DNA from: Streptococcus sinensis
GTDB taxonomy: Bacteria; Bacillota; Bacilli; Lactobacillales; Streptococcaceae
Direction of reading: 5' to 3'
Length of the DNA: 64,000 nt
NCBI RefSeq assembly: GCF_000767835.1
Contig: NZ_JPEN01000068.1
Location: 1 to 64,000 of the forward strand
Part shown: positions 16,782-24,912 of the stretch, one piece after another
Numbering within the stretch: position 1 is the stretch's first letter
Layout of the letters: each line of letters starts with the position of its first letter
The notes under the pieces: model-generated
What the model saw: only the letters and a program-made list of their open reading frames with translations
Told to the model about the DNA's origin: nothing
Databases searched by the model: none
Program-made: the position numbers and the translations under genes

Positions 16782-19505
16782 TTATTTAGGGGTTACAAAA
16801 TAGATACCTGATTGTGGTGTTAAGGTACGCCAATTCATAACATACAAACCACCATAGTTCATTTCTGAAACGAGGAAGCTGCCATCACTATTGACATACT
16901 CACAAAACGCAACGTGACCATAAATAGGTGATGAGCCAGCTACACCAGGCATAAAGACAACTGCAGAACCTGGCTTAGGGGTCGTTGAGATTTCATATCC
17001 TTGAGCTCGACCACTATCAACCCATTGGTTAGAATTACCAAGATACGGATATAGTTGAATTCCAATCTGTTTGAAGCGATTATATACGTACCATGTGCAG
17101 TTTCCTAGTGCATACGCATTGCCTGGATAACCTTGACCTGGTAAAATTGCTTGGTCAGAAGGCAGCCCATGAGGAAGTTTATCTTTGTATTCTGCTGGGA
17201 CTTGTTTACTAGAAACTCCTGTAGAACCTCCCTTATTTTTTAAGAAATTCAGCCATTGCCGTGCGGCAGATTGCCTTTCTAAGAGCTTGTTTCCTGGAAC
17301 TCCTAGCCAGGAGCTCAAAAAGTCCTCTGTGAGGGCTTCTACAGATCCAGTTGAAGTGACAACTCTTCTAAAAGCTGCTCTTCTAGTTGGATCGTCACCC
17401 TCCAGCAAGAACTTGGTTTGAACCTCTGCAGACCAAATATCTCCATTCATAGCCTTAGCAAAGTTCCACAGTGCAAGAGCACGTGGCCCCGTAAATTGAC
17501 CAATCCCAATCCCGATATAGTGCAAACCATTGACCAAGTAGCCTCCTTCATTTAGAGGCAAAGTCGGGTACATTGCCTGAAAAGCTCCCCAGTTGCCAAC
17601 TAGGTTTTCAGCTGTTGGCTCTTTTGCCACCTTATCAAATTGGTTATTCGTCAAGTAATCCGTTTCATAGCGTTTAAAAGTGATGGAGCTTTCAATATCA
17701 AAGCCTCCCATCACGGCTGCAATACCTTCATCAGTTGCCCCAGGTATATTCTTTTTGATCAAATCCGCAAAGGCTCTAGCACGCTTTCCTTTGTCTCCAG
17801 ATGCTTCAATATCACTGACAACCGACGTCGCCTGTGTGTATTCTACCTGCTGAAAGTAAAATCCGACATTGACATAAGTCCAGCTCTTCTTCACCTTTCC
17901 GTCTTTATCTTTCTGGTTGGCTCGATCAGGTTCTAGTTTTTGATAGTAGACTGTTTGATTGCCTTTAGGAGATACTTTCCCAATAATATCACCGGTCATG
18001 ACTTGATCTCCTGTTTTATAGCGTATCGTATCTACGTTCTTATACAAAAACTTGGAATCCTGATCGCTGATTTCTACATCATTGCCTTTGACTTCCACTT
18101 TCCCATCTAAAACGGCAAGTAAGGTTTGTCCACCAGTTGCTTGCAAAACAGATCCATTAAAGACTTCCGTTTTATTTTTGTAACCAAAGCGCTCAATAAT
18201 CTGAATAGGATTCTGTGCTTCTGGTTGATCATCCTTATAAAACGGATTCTCCAGCTCCTGCAGCAACATATATTTTCCACTATCTCTAGCAATTTCTAAG
18301 AGTTGTTTGTATTCTTCTAGCTCGTCCTTATCCAGTTTATAAAGATTATTTTTGGTATAAAGCTCTTCCATTGTTTTAAGATTGTCTTTATCTCCATTCA
18401 AATCCTTCCATAAGGCATCCAAATACGTTTTTCCTAGAGTGTTTTTCGAAAAATATTTATTGCCGTCTATCTGCAGCTTATCCGTAATCTCATCATACTT
18501 ATAATTCAGGTACAAGAGTGGATCGTCAATCTTTGTCCAATAATCCACCTTATCATTAGATTTTTCACGATCCAATTTTGAAAGATACAACCAGGTATCA
18601 TTCATATCAAACTCATCTTGCCGGGTAATCCCTGAGCTTCCAATACCAAGTATGGCCAGAAACAAAAGCAGACCAAAAGCAATCAAATAGGCCTTTAAGC
18701 TAAACGGATTTTTGACAATAGCTCTGATCGGTTTAGAGCCTACACGATAGGCTTTTCTAGCCTTCCTTGCAGCTTTACCAGTTTTAGAACCAGCCAAGCG
18801 TTTCTTGTAAGCCTGAATACGACGAGCCAGCCTGCCTTCCCAAGAAAACTCTTTTGGAGTACGGGTAAAGCCACGACCTCTCGCCTTGTTATAAAGTCTA
18901 TTTCCAAGGCTATAGCTAGATTTAATCGCTCCTTCGCCAAGCTTGCCACTGTACTTCCCAATCGTTTTAACTCGCCTGCCCTGAATCTGGACATCCTGGT
19001 ACTGATACTTAGCTCGTGCTATATCTGAGAGTGTATCATCCTGATGCGCTGCAGAGCTGGCTTGATGGCTGGCACTTCGCTCCACGGCCTGTTTAGCAGC
19101 TCGAAAAAGCTTCTTTTTCCGAGAACCACCATTAGCCTCTTGAGCAGCTTTAAAGGTTTTCTTAGAGACTTTCTTCTCTAATTTTGCCTTATCCAACTCT
19201 TGTTTGAGAAATGCCTGCTTCTTGACTTCTTCTGGACTAAGTGCCTTTCCTTCTTTGCCAAGCGCTTTTCCTTGTCTCTGGACATTCCTGTACTCTTTTC
19301 GGATTTTGTTGACCTTGTCCTTATTAGCTCGGAATTGGCTATGACTCTTTTTTACCAACTGGCGCTTAGAGCGGGTCTGTGATTGAAGATTGCTCATCTG
19401 CTTTTCGCTTTCTTTTGTCACAGTTAGATAATTCTTCCGGACTGTTTCCAGCTTCTGATCCAGCCTATGACCGATTGTCTTTGGTCTGCCTTTTTCCTGA
19501 ACCAT
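16782..19505 (-). CDS. VirB1/PrgK-like peptidoglycan hydrolase
   Basis: 907 residues. A basic, coiled-coil cytoplasmic N-terminus (1-270) leads to a single membrane helix (about 274-292). Outside follow a helical segment, a degenerate M23/biotin-carrier-like fold (about 450-540), a phage-tail-type lysozyme domain (AVMGGFDIESS near 590, then IGIGQFTGPRAL) and a C-terminal CHAP amidase/endopeptidase with NCTWYV and GHVAF as the Cys and His motifs. It opens the cell wall so that the transfer channel can cross it, and corresponds to PrgK in pCF10. The phage-like domain does not imply a prophage. Confidence 0.88.
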   Translation of the reverse strand: MVQEKGRPKTIGHRLDQKLETVRKNYLTVTKESEKQMSNLQSQTRSKRQLVKKSHSQFRANKDKVNKIRKEYRNVQRQGKALGKEGKALSPEEVKKQAFLKQELDKAKLEKKVSKKTFKAAQEANGGSRKKKLFRAAKQAVERSASHQASSAAHQDDTLSDIARAKYQYQDVQIQGRRVKTIGKYSGKLGEGAIKSSYSLGNRLYNKARGRGFTRTPKEFSWEGRLARRIQAYKKRLAGSKTGKAARKARKAYRVGSKPIRAIVKNPFSLKAYLIAFGLLLFLAILGIGSSGITRQDEFDMNDTWLYLSKLDREKSNDKVDYWTKIDDPLLYLNYKYDEITDKLQIDGNKYFSKNTLGKTYLDALWKDLNGDKDNLKTMEELYTKNNLYKLDKDELEEYKQLLEIARDSGKYMLLQELENPFYKDDQPEAQNPIQIIERFGYKNKTEVFNGSVLQATGGQTLLAVLDGKVEVKGNDVEISDQDSKFLYKNVDTIRYKTGDQVMTGDIIGKVSPKGNQTVYYQKLEPDRANQKDKDGKVKKSWTYVNVGFYFQQVEYTQATSVVSDIEASGDKGKRARAFADLIKKNIPGATDEGIAAVMGGFDIESSITFKRYETDYLTNNQFDKVAKEPTAENLVGNWGAFQAMYPTLPLNEGGYLVNGLHYIGIGIGQFTGPRALALWNFAKAMNGDIWSAEVQTKFLLEGDDPTRRAAFRRVVTSTGSVEALTEDFLSSWLGVPGNKLLERQSAARQWLNFLKNKGGSTGVSSKQVPAEYKDKLPHGLPSDQAILPGQGYPGNAYALGNCTWYVYNRFKQIGIQLYPYLGNSNQWVDSGRAQGYEISTTPKPGSAVVFMPGVAGSSPIYGHVAFCEYVNSDGSFLVSEMNYGGLYVMNWRTLTPQSGIYFVTPK

Positions 19506-19515
19506 AATCAGCCTC

Positions 19516-21879
19516 CTAAGCGTCCGTTGCGACTAAATCATAAAGCTTAGTATGCTTAGGTATCGGATTTTCGAATGGTACGACAACTGGTCCAGCTACA
19601 ATCAATCCGGTACCTTTAGCTTTTGGTCGAGCTAAATAGCGGATCTGTTTATCTGTCAGATTGACAATCTCTTTTAAGACAGCCAAATCCTGTGGCTTTT
19701 GTTTGAGCAGAATCATAAATTCACTGTTAGAGAGGAGCTTTCGACCTTCTTCAACAGCAGCTAGCGTTTCTACGTTCTGGGTAATTCCCGTTGGAATAGC
19801 TCCATATTTCCGAATCCGTGAATACAATGTAGTAAAGAAATCTGCTTGTGCCTTGTTTTTAAATAGGATTTGCATTTCATCAAAGTAAACCCAAGTGGTA
19901 CGTTTCCCTTGATTTTCTACAATCTGATTCCAAATGTAATCCTGAATAACCATCAATGCGAACGGTTTTAGTTTATGTGACAATTTCTTCAGGTTAAAGA
20001 TAACAAAGCGATGATTGAGATCCACGTTAGTATGATGAGCAAAAATGTCTTGCGAACCAGTTGTATAAGTTTCTACTGCCAGAGCCAAATCCTGAGCTTC
20101 TTCCTCCGGTTGCTCCTTCAAGACCTGGTGCCACTCTTTTAAAGTTGGAGTGAAATCCTCTGTCATGTACCGCTCATAAGTCAGACCAGTTACCCGGTCA
20201 ATAATCCCAATCTGAGCATCTGTCACCTCAGATAGAATGGATTCAAACAAGCCCATCAGCAAGTTCGCTTTGTCCCCGATTGGATCATCATCTTCCTCAG
20301 CCAGCCGATCCAGATCTGGCAAATCCAAGAGATTGATATGCGTTTTGGAACCGACTGCTATATCAACCATCTGAGCGCCGAAAGCTCGGCCAATATCCGA
20401 GTATTCATCTTCTGGGTCTACGATGATTACTCGATCTTCTGGGTATTTCAGCAAAGTTGGAATGACTTCTCCCCCCTTGATTGTAGTGGATTTACCAGAT
20501 CCAGAAGAACCTAATACAACACCAGAACCTGTATTCAGATCCCGTTTCCGATCCAATGTTATGATATTATTGGACAACTGATTTTGCCCATAGTAACGGG
20601 CTAGAGGACTATCAGACTTCAAGTCTACGTTAGTAAAGGGTACCTGCGTCGCTATGTTAGCAGTTGTCATCTTCCTCATGAAGTTTTTCTTCACGTTCAG
20701 GAAGCACTCCCCAATAGGCAAAATCGTATTCAAAGCCTCTTCCTGGTAATAATAGAGATCTTCAAACTCCACACCAAGTTTCCGGCCAGCTCGTTTGATT
20801 TTCTGTTCGTTACGTTCCAGCTCTTCTAGGCTATCCGCCTTGAAGTAGACTGCAATCAAGCCAGAAAAGATTTTCTGATCATATTCAGTAATCTCATCTC
20901 GCCACTTCTTAGTAGCTTCTGAGATTTCTTGGTCACGACCTGCAACCACCGCATCATCAAAGATACCGGATTGAGCAGCTTTCCGCTTAGAGCGAAGTTT
21001 CCCGATTTCTGCATCTGTTTCCGCATCATCAATCTTCCCTAAGATTTCTACATTTTCATACGGCTCTGCATGGATCGTAATAGCTAATTCCAACCCCAGT
21101 GTCGTCAAATCACGAATGAGACGATCGGACATCCAGTTAGGATAGCGGCGTGCATAGAGCACCTTGCACCATCGATCATCTATGAGCATCCGTTTTTCCT
21201 GAAATTCAATTCTATGCGGAGCGATAAAAGACTTGGTAGATAAACCTGATAGAGCAATTTCTTTGTAGTCAAAATTGACATACGGATTATCCCTTAATAG
21301 TTCAGAAAAGACTTTCAGTCTATCTAAGCCCCCCATCTCCCTAAATGTAATATCTGCTTCCTGGAACTGAGTAGCTAGGGAAACCCCAATATCCTGCAAG
21401 AGAAGCTGAGCTTGCTTACGGTCATCAGCATTCGTTGAAATGGTCACATACTTATGCACCTCAAAATTATTTGCGTGCGTCGTAAACCGTTCCTTGATCA
21501 TCTCGTTCAGCTCTTCACGATAATCGTCAAATCCATCGTTCGTTTCTTCAAACAAGATATTCTGTAAGGAATTGTCAGACACTCGGCGGTTAATGACTAA
21601 GAGCTGATAGTTACTGCCTTCATCCAGAGAATTAAGAGCATCCATCGTTGTGTCGATGATGCCTTCTTTTTCATCTTGTTGAGCTGTCGAGTAAGAGGCA
21701 TCTCCCAGCTTAAAGCTGCGAGAATACTTCTCACGGGCAATGTGCATCAGTCCGTCTTCATGCAGCGTAGTATAATTGAGCGTATTTTGCGTGGTCGGTT
21801 TCATTTGACGGCGCAAGCGTTCAATTTTTTTCTTTTCTGCGATTTCTAGTTTTTCCCTTTTGCTTTTGAATAAACTCAT
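19516..21879 (-). CDS. VirB4/PrgJ-type conjugation ATPase
   Basis: 787 residues with a canonical P-loop GSSGSGKS at 457-464 and Walker B in WVYFDEMQILF. The N-terminal 400 residues are the VirB4 family non-catalytic domain. It powers assembly and DNA passage at the cytoplasmic face of the channel. The start overlaps the PrgI-like gene by 59 bp; an in-frame Met nearer the motif region is less likely because MSLFKSKREKLEIAEKKKIE matches the basic start of the family. Length is normal. Confidence 0.93.
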   Translation of the reverse strand: MSLFKSKREKLEIAEKKKIERLRRQMKPTTQNTLNYTTLHEDGLMHIAREKYSRSFKLGDASYSTAQQDEKEGIIDTTMDALNSLDEGSNYQLLVINRRVSDNSLQNILFEETNDGFDDYREELNEMIKERFTTHANNFEVHKYVTISTNADDRKQAQLLLQDIGVSLATQFQEADITFREMGGLDRLKVFSELLRDNPYVNFDYKEIALSGLSTKSFIAPHRIEFQEKRMLIDDRWCKVLYARRYPNWMSDRLIRDLTTLGLELAITIHAEPYENVEILGKIDDAETDAEIGKLRSKRKAAQSGIFDDAVVAGRDQEISEATKKWRDEITEYDQKIFSGLIAVYFKADSLEELERNEQKIKRAGRKLGVEFEDLYYYQEEALNTILPIGECFLNVKKNFMRKMTTANIATQVPFTNVDLKSDSPLARYYGQNQLSNNIITLDRKRDLNTGSGVVLGSSGSGKSTTIKGGEVIPTLLKYPEDRVIIVDPEDEYSDIGRAFGAQMVDIAVGSKTHINLLDLPDLDRLAEEDDDPIGDKANLLMGLFESILSEVTDAQIGIIDRVTGLTYERYMTEDFTPTLKEWHQVLKEQPEEEAQDLALAVETYTTGSQDIFAHHTNVDLNHRFVIFNLKKLSHKLKPFALMVIQDYIWNQIVENQGKRTTWVYFDEMQILFKNKAQADFFTTLYSRIRKYGAIPTGITQNVETLAAVEEGRKLLSNSEFMILLKQKPQDLAVLKEIVNLTDKQIRYLARPKAKGTGLIVAGPVVVPFENPIPKHTKLYDLVATDA

Positions 21880-22195
21880 CTTTTGTATAACTTCCTACCT
21901 TTCCAAAGTTAGTTTCGTAGTTTCGAGTCTGAATTCGGAAAAAGAAATTGATTTTTTCTTTAATCCGCATTCGCTTGGTCATTCCCATACCGTACATTGC
22001 CCCAGGAACCACAAATAGAGCATCCCAAAGATAAATGTACCAATCAGGTAAACCAAGAAAATATATAGCAACTGTTCCTGCGACAGCTATTACTAAACAC
22101 AAATAGAAGACTATCATTCTAGCGGTTAGACCGAATAGAATTGGTCTATCTTCTGTTTCAAATTCTCTTAAAAATTCTGAGCCAATTTTTTTCAA
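21821..22195 (-). CDS. PrgI/VirB3-like membrane protein
   Basis: 124 residues with two adjacent membrane helices (about 25-46 and 50-70) and a basic C-terminus, the usual PrgI family layout. VirB3-like proteins work with VirB4, and here the gene precedes and overlaps the VirB4-like gene by 59 bp. Confidence 0.8.
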   Translation of the reverse strand: MKKIGSEFLREFETEDRPILFGLTARMIVFYLCLVIAVAGTVAIYFLGLPDWYIYLWDALFVVPGAMYGMGMTKRMRIKEKINFFFRIQTRNYETNFGKVGSYTKDEFIQKQKGKTRNRRKEKN

Positions 22196-22211
22196 CTATT
22201 TTCCTTTCCAT

Positions 22212-22239
22212 CAAAAAAACAGTCCCTTTTAGAACTGTT
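22212..22239 (-). terminator. Terminator inside the transfer region
   Basis: An AACAGT/ACTGTT stem followed on the minus strand by TTTTTTT, located 14 bases after the stop of the acetyltransferase-like gene. It may reduce expression of the downstream prgI-pcf genes relative to the upstream ones. Confidence 0.6.
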
Positions 22240-22252
22240 AGTGCTATGAAAC

Positions 22253-22870
22253 TCATTTTTTCAATTTATCACATTCCTTCGCAATCATAGCTACAGGAAT
22301 TTCATCAAGTGAGATTTTCCCTTCTGTGACAGCAAATCCAAACTTTTGATACAGATGATCTCGTCGTTGATGGTTTTCCTTATCTTCTTCATCTACAAAA
22401 GATAGCTTTCCAACAATTCTAGTTTTAACCCCGAATAGCTGGCTGATATAAAGAAGAGCTTCCCTCAATAATAGACTGCCATAACCTCTATTCGGTTTTT
22501 TTACGAGAAAATCTTTTATTACTAGCTGTTTAAACAGCCCATCTTGACAGCTATAATGAACTTTAATTTCTAGACAATGAGCGTATTTGGTGCTTCCCTG
22601 TCCGTCATCTAAACTAAAATAAAGCCTATCAATCTGCTTTTTGTAATTCAGGCTATGCCACACCGTGATAATGATCCGTCGTCCCTGACTAATTTGACTG
22701 AAAAGAATCATGCTTTCTCTATGATTAGACTCTTCAATTCTTAGTAAGTCTTTTTCCAGAGCATTTATCTGATTCTTTAGTAGCCTGAGTTCCTTTTCAT
22801 AAGCCGTAAGTCTCGAATAAGCTTCTGTGAGCTTCTTTTTGTTCCTGAAAATAGCTTTCAAAATTCTCAT
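22253..22870 (-). CDS. GNAT acetyltransferase-like protein with coiled-coil start
   Basis: 205 residues. Residues 1-50 form a coiled coil; 60-200 look like a GNAT fold, with KPNRGYGSLLLREALLYI as the acetyl-CoA-binding R/Q-x-x-G-x-G/A type segment and YQKFGF near the end, as in many GNAT enzymes. The substrate is unknown. The start overlaps the preceding gene by 74 bp; a later start is possible because the coiled coil is not part of the enzyme fold. An acetyltransferase within a conjugation operon is unusual. Confidence 0.6.
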   Translation of the reverse strand: MRILKAIFRNKKKLTEAYSRLTAYEKELRLLKNQINALEKDLLRIEESNHRESMILFSQISQGRRIIITVWHSLNYKKQIDRLYFSLDDGQGSTKYAHCLEIKVHYSCQDGLFKQLVIKDFLVKKPNRGYGSLLLREALLYISQLFGVKTRIVGKLSFVDEEDKENHQRRDHLYQKFGFAVTEGKISLDEIPVAMIAKECDKLKK

Positions 22871-23294
22871 CTCCTTTGAAAGCTATTTTACCACGATCCA
22901 TGTATCTAATCCACCGTTCTAGGCGGTGAACATACTCTTCTTGAGATATACTGCCGGCCGTAGCACAATGAGTCATATCTTCCTGAAGAAGGGTAAGAAT
23001 ATTCAGTCCATAAGATGCGTCACGGTTCGCCTCTGCATAGCGCCAAGCATAAATGTAGAGCTCATCACCATACTCACTCATTCGAACAGGACGGGGGAAT
23101 TCAGATATTTTGACCCTCCCATAAAGAACCCAATCTAATAAGGGTTCCGATAATAATTCATGTTCATAGGCAAACCAGGAAAGACGGGTGATTTCTTGCT
23201 CAAGTGAAGTGATTTTTTCTTTCAGCTCACTTGTTCCATATTGCTTTTGCAAGGCTTTAAATTGCCTGTTTCCTATGTCACTTATTGTTTCCAA
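22797..23294 (-). CDS. Uncharacterised protein of the transfer operon
   Basis: 165 residues, helical, acidic, not recognised. Includes ELYIYAWRYAEANRDASY and YVHRLERWIRYMDRGKIAF. No signal peptide or membrane segment. The reading frame is fully open and the end overlaps the acetyltransferase-like gene, so the two are probably translated together. The start codon has an AAAGGAG ribosome binding site. Confidence 0.6.
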   Translation of the reverse strand: METISDIGNRQFKALQKQYGTSELKEKITSLEQEITRLSWFAYEHELLSEPLLDWVLYGRVKISEFPRPVRMSEYGDELYIYAWRYAEANRDASYGLNILTLLQEDMTHCATAGSISQEEYVHRLERWIRYMDRGKIAFKGDENFESYFQEQKEAHRSLFETYGL

Positions 23295-23348
23295 TGATAG
23301 TTACTCCTTTCCATCAAACGGCCGTAGCATTTTCATAGCTAACATGTC

Positions 23349-24098
23349 CTACACCCCTAAAAGCTGCTTAGCTTTTCGGCCAGTTCCAACCATGACAAAG
23401 ATATAGATAACTCCTTTAGCAATTGATGCAAAGGCTGTTCCCCAAGTACCACTATCTGCAGTTGTTACCTTAAGAAGATCTGTTGCCACAATCGAATCAT
23501 ACACGACTGAAACAACGATCAAAATAACTCCAATAAAGGCTGATGCCGCAAAATATTTCAGGAAGTTGATCGTTATCGATCGTAAAGAATCCATCATAAA
23601 GAAGGAGACCAGTAATGGAGCAAGAGCTTTGAGCTGGTAGAGATCTAAGTAACGTAAGAAAATGATAATACCTAATACAATGTTAGACACTTTGCTGACA
23701 ATAAATCCAACAAATCCTATAATTTGCTTTTCAAACCAACCTTTCCCACCAGAAATATTAGAATCAATAGTCGTTTTGACTGTAGGTGTTACATGAGCAA
23801 TCACCTTTACTACAATATTAAGCAACTCCAGAATGGCATCACATATCTGCGATGAGGCTGCAATCAAGATTAAAGCAAATAGATACTTCATCAAGGCTTC
23901 TAACCAAATCTTTTGAGTCAGAGCACCGCCTCTTGTCTTTACCATTTGTGACCAAGATGCCATTTCAAACCAGAAAAAAAGACCTAGAAGGATATACCCA
24001 ATAGGTCGGACAGCATCGGCCATCATCGTTACAGCTTGGTTAGTACCAGAACTGTAATTGGCAAGAGAACTAGTTAGCTCTCCGATGTTTAAATTCAT
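23349..24098 (-). CDS. VirB6/PrgH-like polytopic membrane protein
   Basis: 249 residues with five or six membrane helices, for example VRPIGYILLGLFFWFEM, a segment around residues 70-95, and SAFIGVILIVVSVVYDSIV. The extracellular hydrophilic loop lies around residues 100-125. This length, topology and place (after a small VirB2-like gene, before prgI/prgJ) match PrgH of pCF10 and other VirB6-type channel proteins. It ends with a basic tail, GRKAKQLLGV. Confidence 0.75.
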   Translation of the reverse strand: MNLNIGELTSSLANYSSGTNQAVTMMADAVRPIGYILLGLFFWFEMASWSQMVKTRGGALTQKIWLEALMKYLFALILIAASSQICDAILELLNIVVKVIAHVTPTVKTTIDSNISGGKGWFEKQIIGFVGFIVSKVSNIVLGIIIFLRYLDLYQLKALAPLLVSFFMMDSLRSITINFLKYFAASAFIGVILIVVSVVYDSIVATDLLKVTTADSGTWGTAFASIAKGVIYIFVMVGTGRKAKQLLGV

Positions 24099-24107
24099 AG
24101 GCCACTC

Positions 24108-24335
24108 CTAAAATTTTAACTGAGACAAGGCTGCAACAATTGCGGCCGCAATCCCTACAGAAACAACGGCCAAGAATGTACCATTCGTCATAGAATCAGC
24201 GCCATCATCTTGACGTTGCTTGTCTTTATTCTTTCTCCCTTGAATGTAGTCAACTGAACCATTCCAGATCCAAATAAGACCTGAAATTGTTCCGACTACG
24301 CCTAGACCAGTAATAATTTTTGTAATAATTTCCAT
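24108..24335 (-). CDS. VirB2/PrgF-like small membrane protein
   Basis: 75 residues with two membrane helices (7-24 and 51-72) separated by a charged loop QGRKNKDKQRQDDG. Small two-helix proteins directly upstream of the VirB6-like gene are typical pilin-like subunits of Gram-positive channels. No signal peptide is obvious. The assignment rests on topology and position. Confidence 0.65.
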   Translation of the reverse strand: MEIITKIITGLGVVGTISGLIWIWNGSVDYIQGRKNKDKQRQDDGADSMTNGTFLAVVSVGIAAAIVAALSQLKF

Positions 24336-24371
24336 TTTGATTTTACCTCTTTAATTTCAATTTTTTAAAAC

Positions 24372-24403
24372 AAAAAGCACTGCAGATACTCCACAGTGCT
24401 TAG
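24372..24403 (-). terminator. Terminator between the 137-residue gene and the VirB2-like gene
   Basis: A perfect AAGCACTG/CAGTGCTT stem (24375-24382 with 24394-24401) followed on the minus strand by TTTTTGTTTT. It separates the surface-protein unit from the channel genes, so partial read-through may set their ratio. Confidence 0.7.
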
Positions 24404-24427
24404 CACAATTCTTTTCTATTTTTAAAG

Positions 24428-24841
24428 TCAATCAAATTCCTCACGATAAATCGTCCGAGTAGTGGCAACTATAAGAGTGAGTACAATCATAATCGGAACC
24501 TCAATGTGTGGATATGGAAAGAAACTAGCTCCCCCTTTGGGAGCTTCAAATATCTGTCCAGCAGTCATCCATGGCTCAGTAGACCAACCCATAATATTAG
24601 GATAGTACCAACCAAGAACTCCTGCTAAAAAATTTTCGCTAGATTCTTTAAACAGATAGTGAATACCACCTAATAACGCAAGTAATACAAGTGTCACACA
24701 TATCTTTGCGATAATCCAGAAAATAAACATTCCGATAGCAGATTTCACAACATTGATACACCAAAGAACCAAGTAGAAGGGAGCCGTAAAGATTTTAAAA
24801 ATAGCAGCCCATAACCAAGAAAAATCACTCCCAAATTTCAT
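24428..24841 (-). CDS. Membrane protein of the transfer region
   Basis: 137 residues with three predicted membrane helices (about 15-35, 40-60 and 112-128) and a short extracellular Gly/Pro-rich stretch between the second and third. Not assigned to a family. It follows the antigen I/II gene (71 bp) and precedes the terminator at 24372-24403, where pCF10 has small membrane genes. Confidence 0.65.
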   Translation of the reverse strand: MKFGSDFSWLWAAIFKIFTAPFYLVLWCINVVKSAIGMFIFWIIAKICVTLVLLALLGGIHYLFKESSENFLAGVLGWYYPNIMGWSTEPWMTAGQIFEAPKGGASFFPYPHIEVPIMIVLTLIVATTRTIYREEFD

Positions 24842-24912
24842 AATGCTTCTCCTTCACGATTTACCGTTATTATACCATAAAAATAGATTAATTTAAAGGA
24901 GCTTAAAGCTTT

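Noticed and set aside
16782-19505. Prophage, because of a phage-tail lysozyme domain
   Set aside because: Gene order is that of a conjugation channel and no capsid, portal or terminase genes are present.
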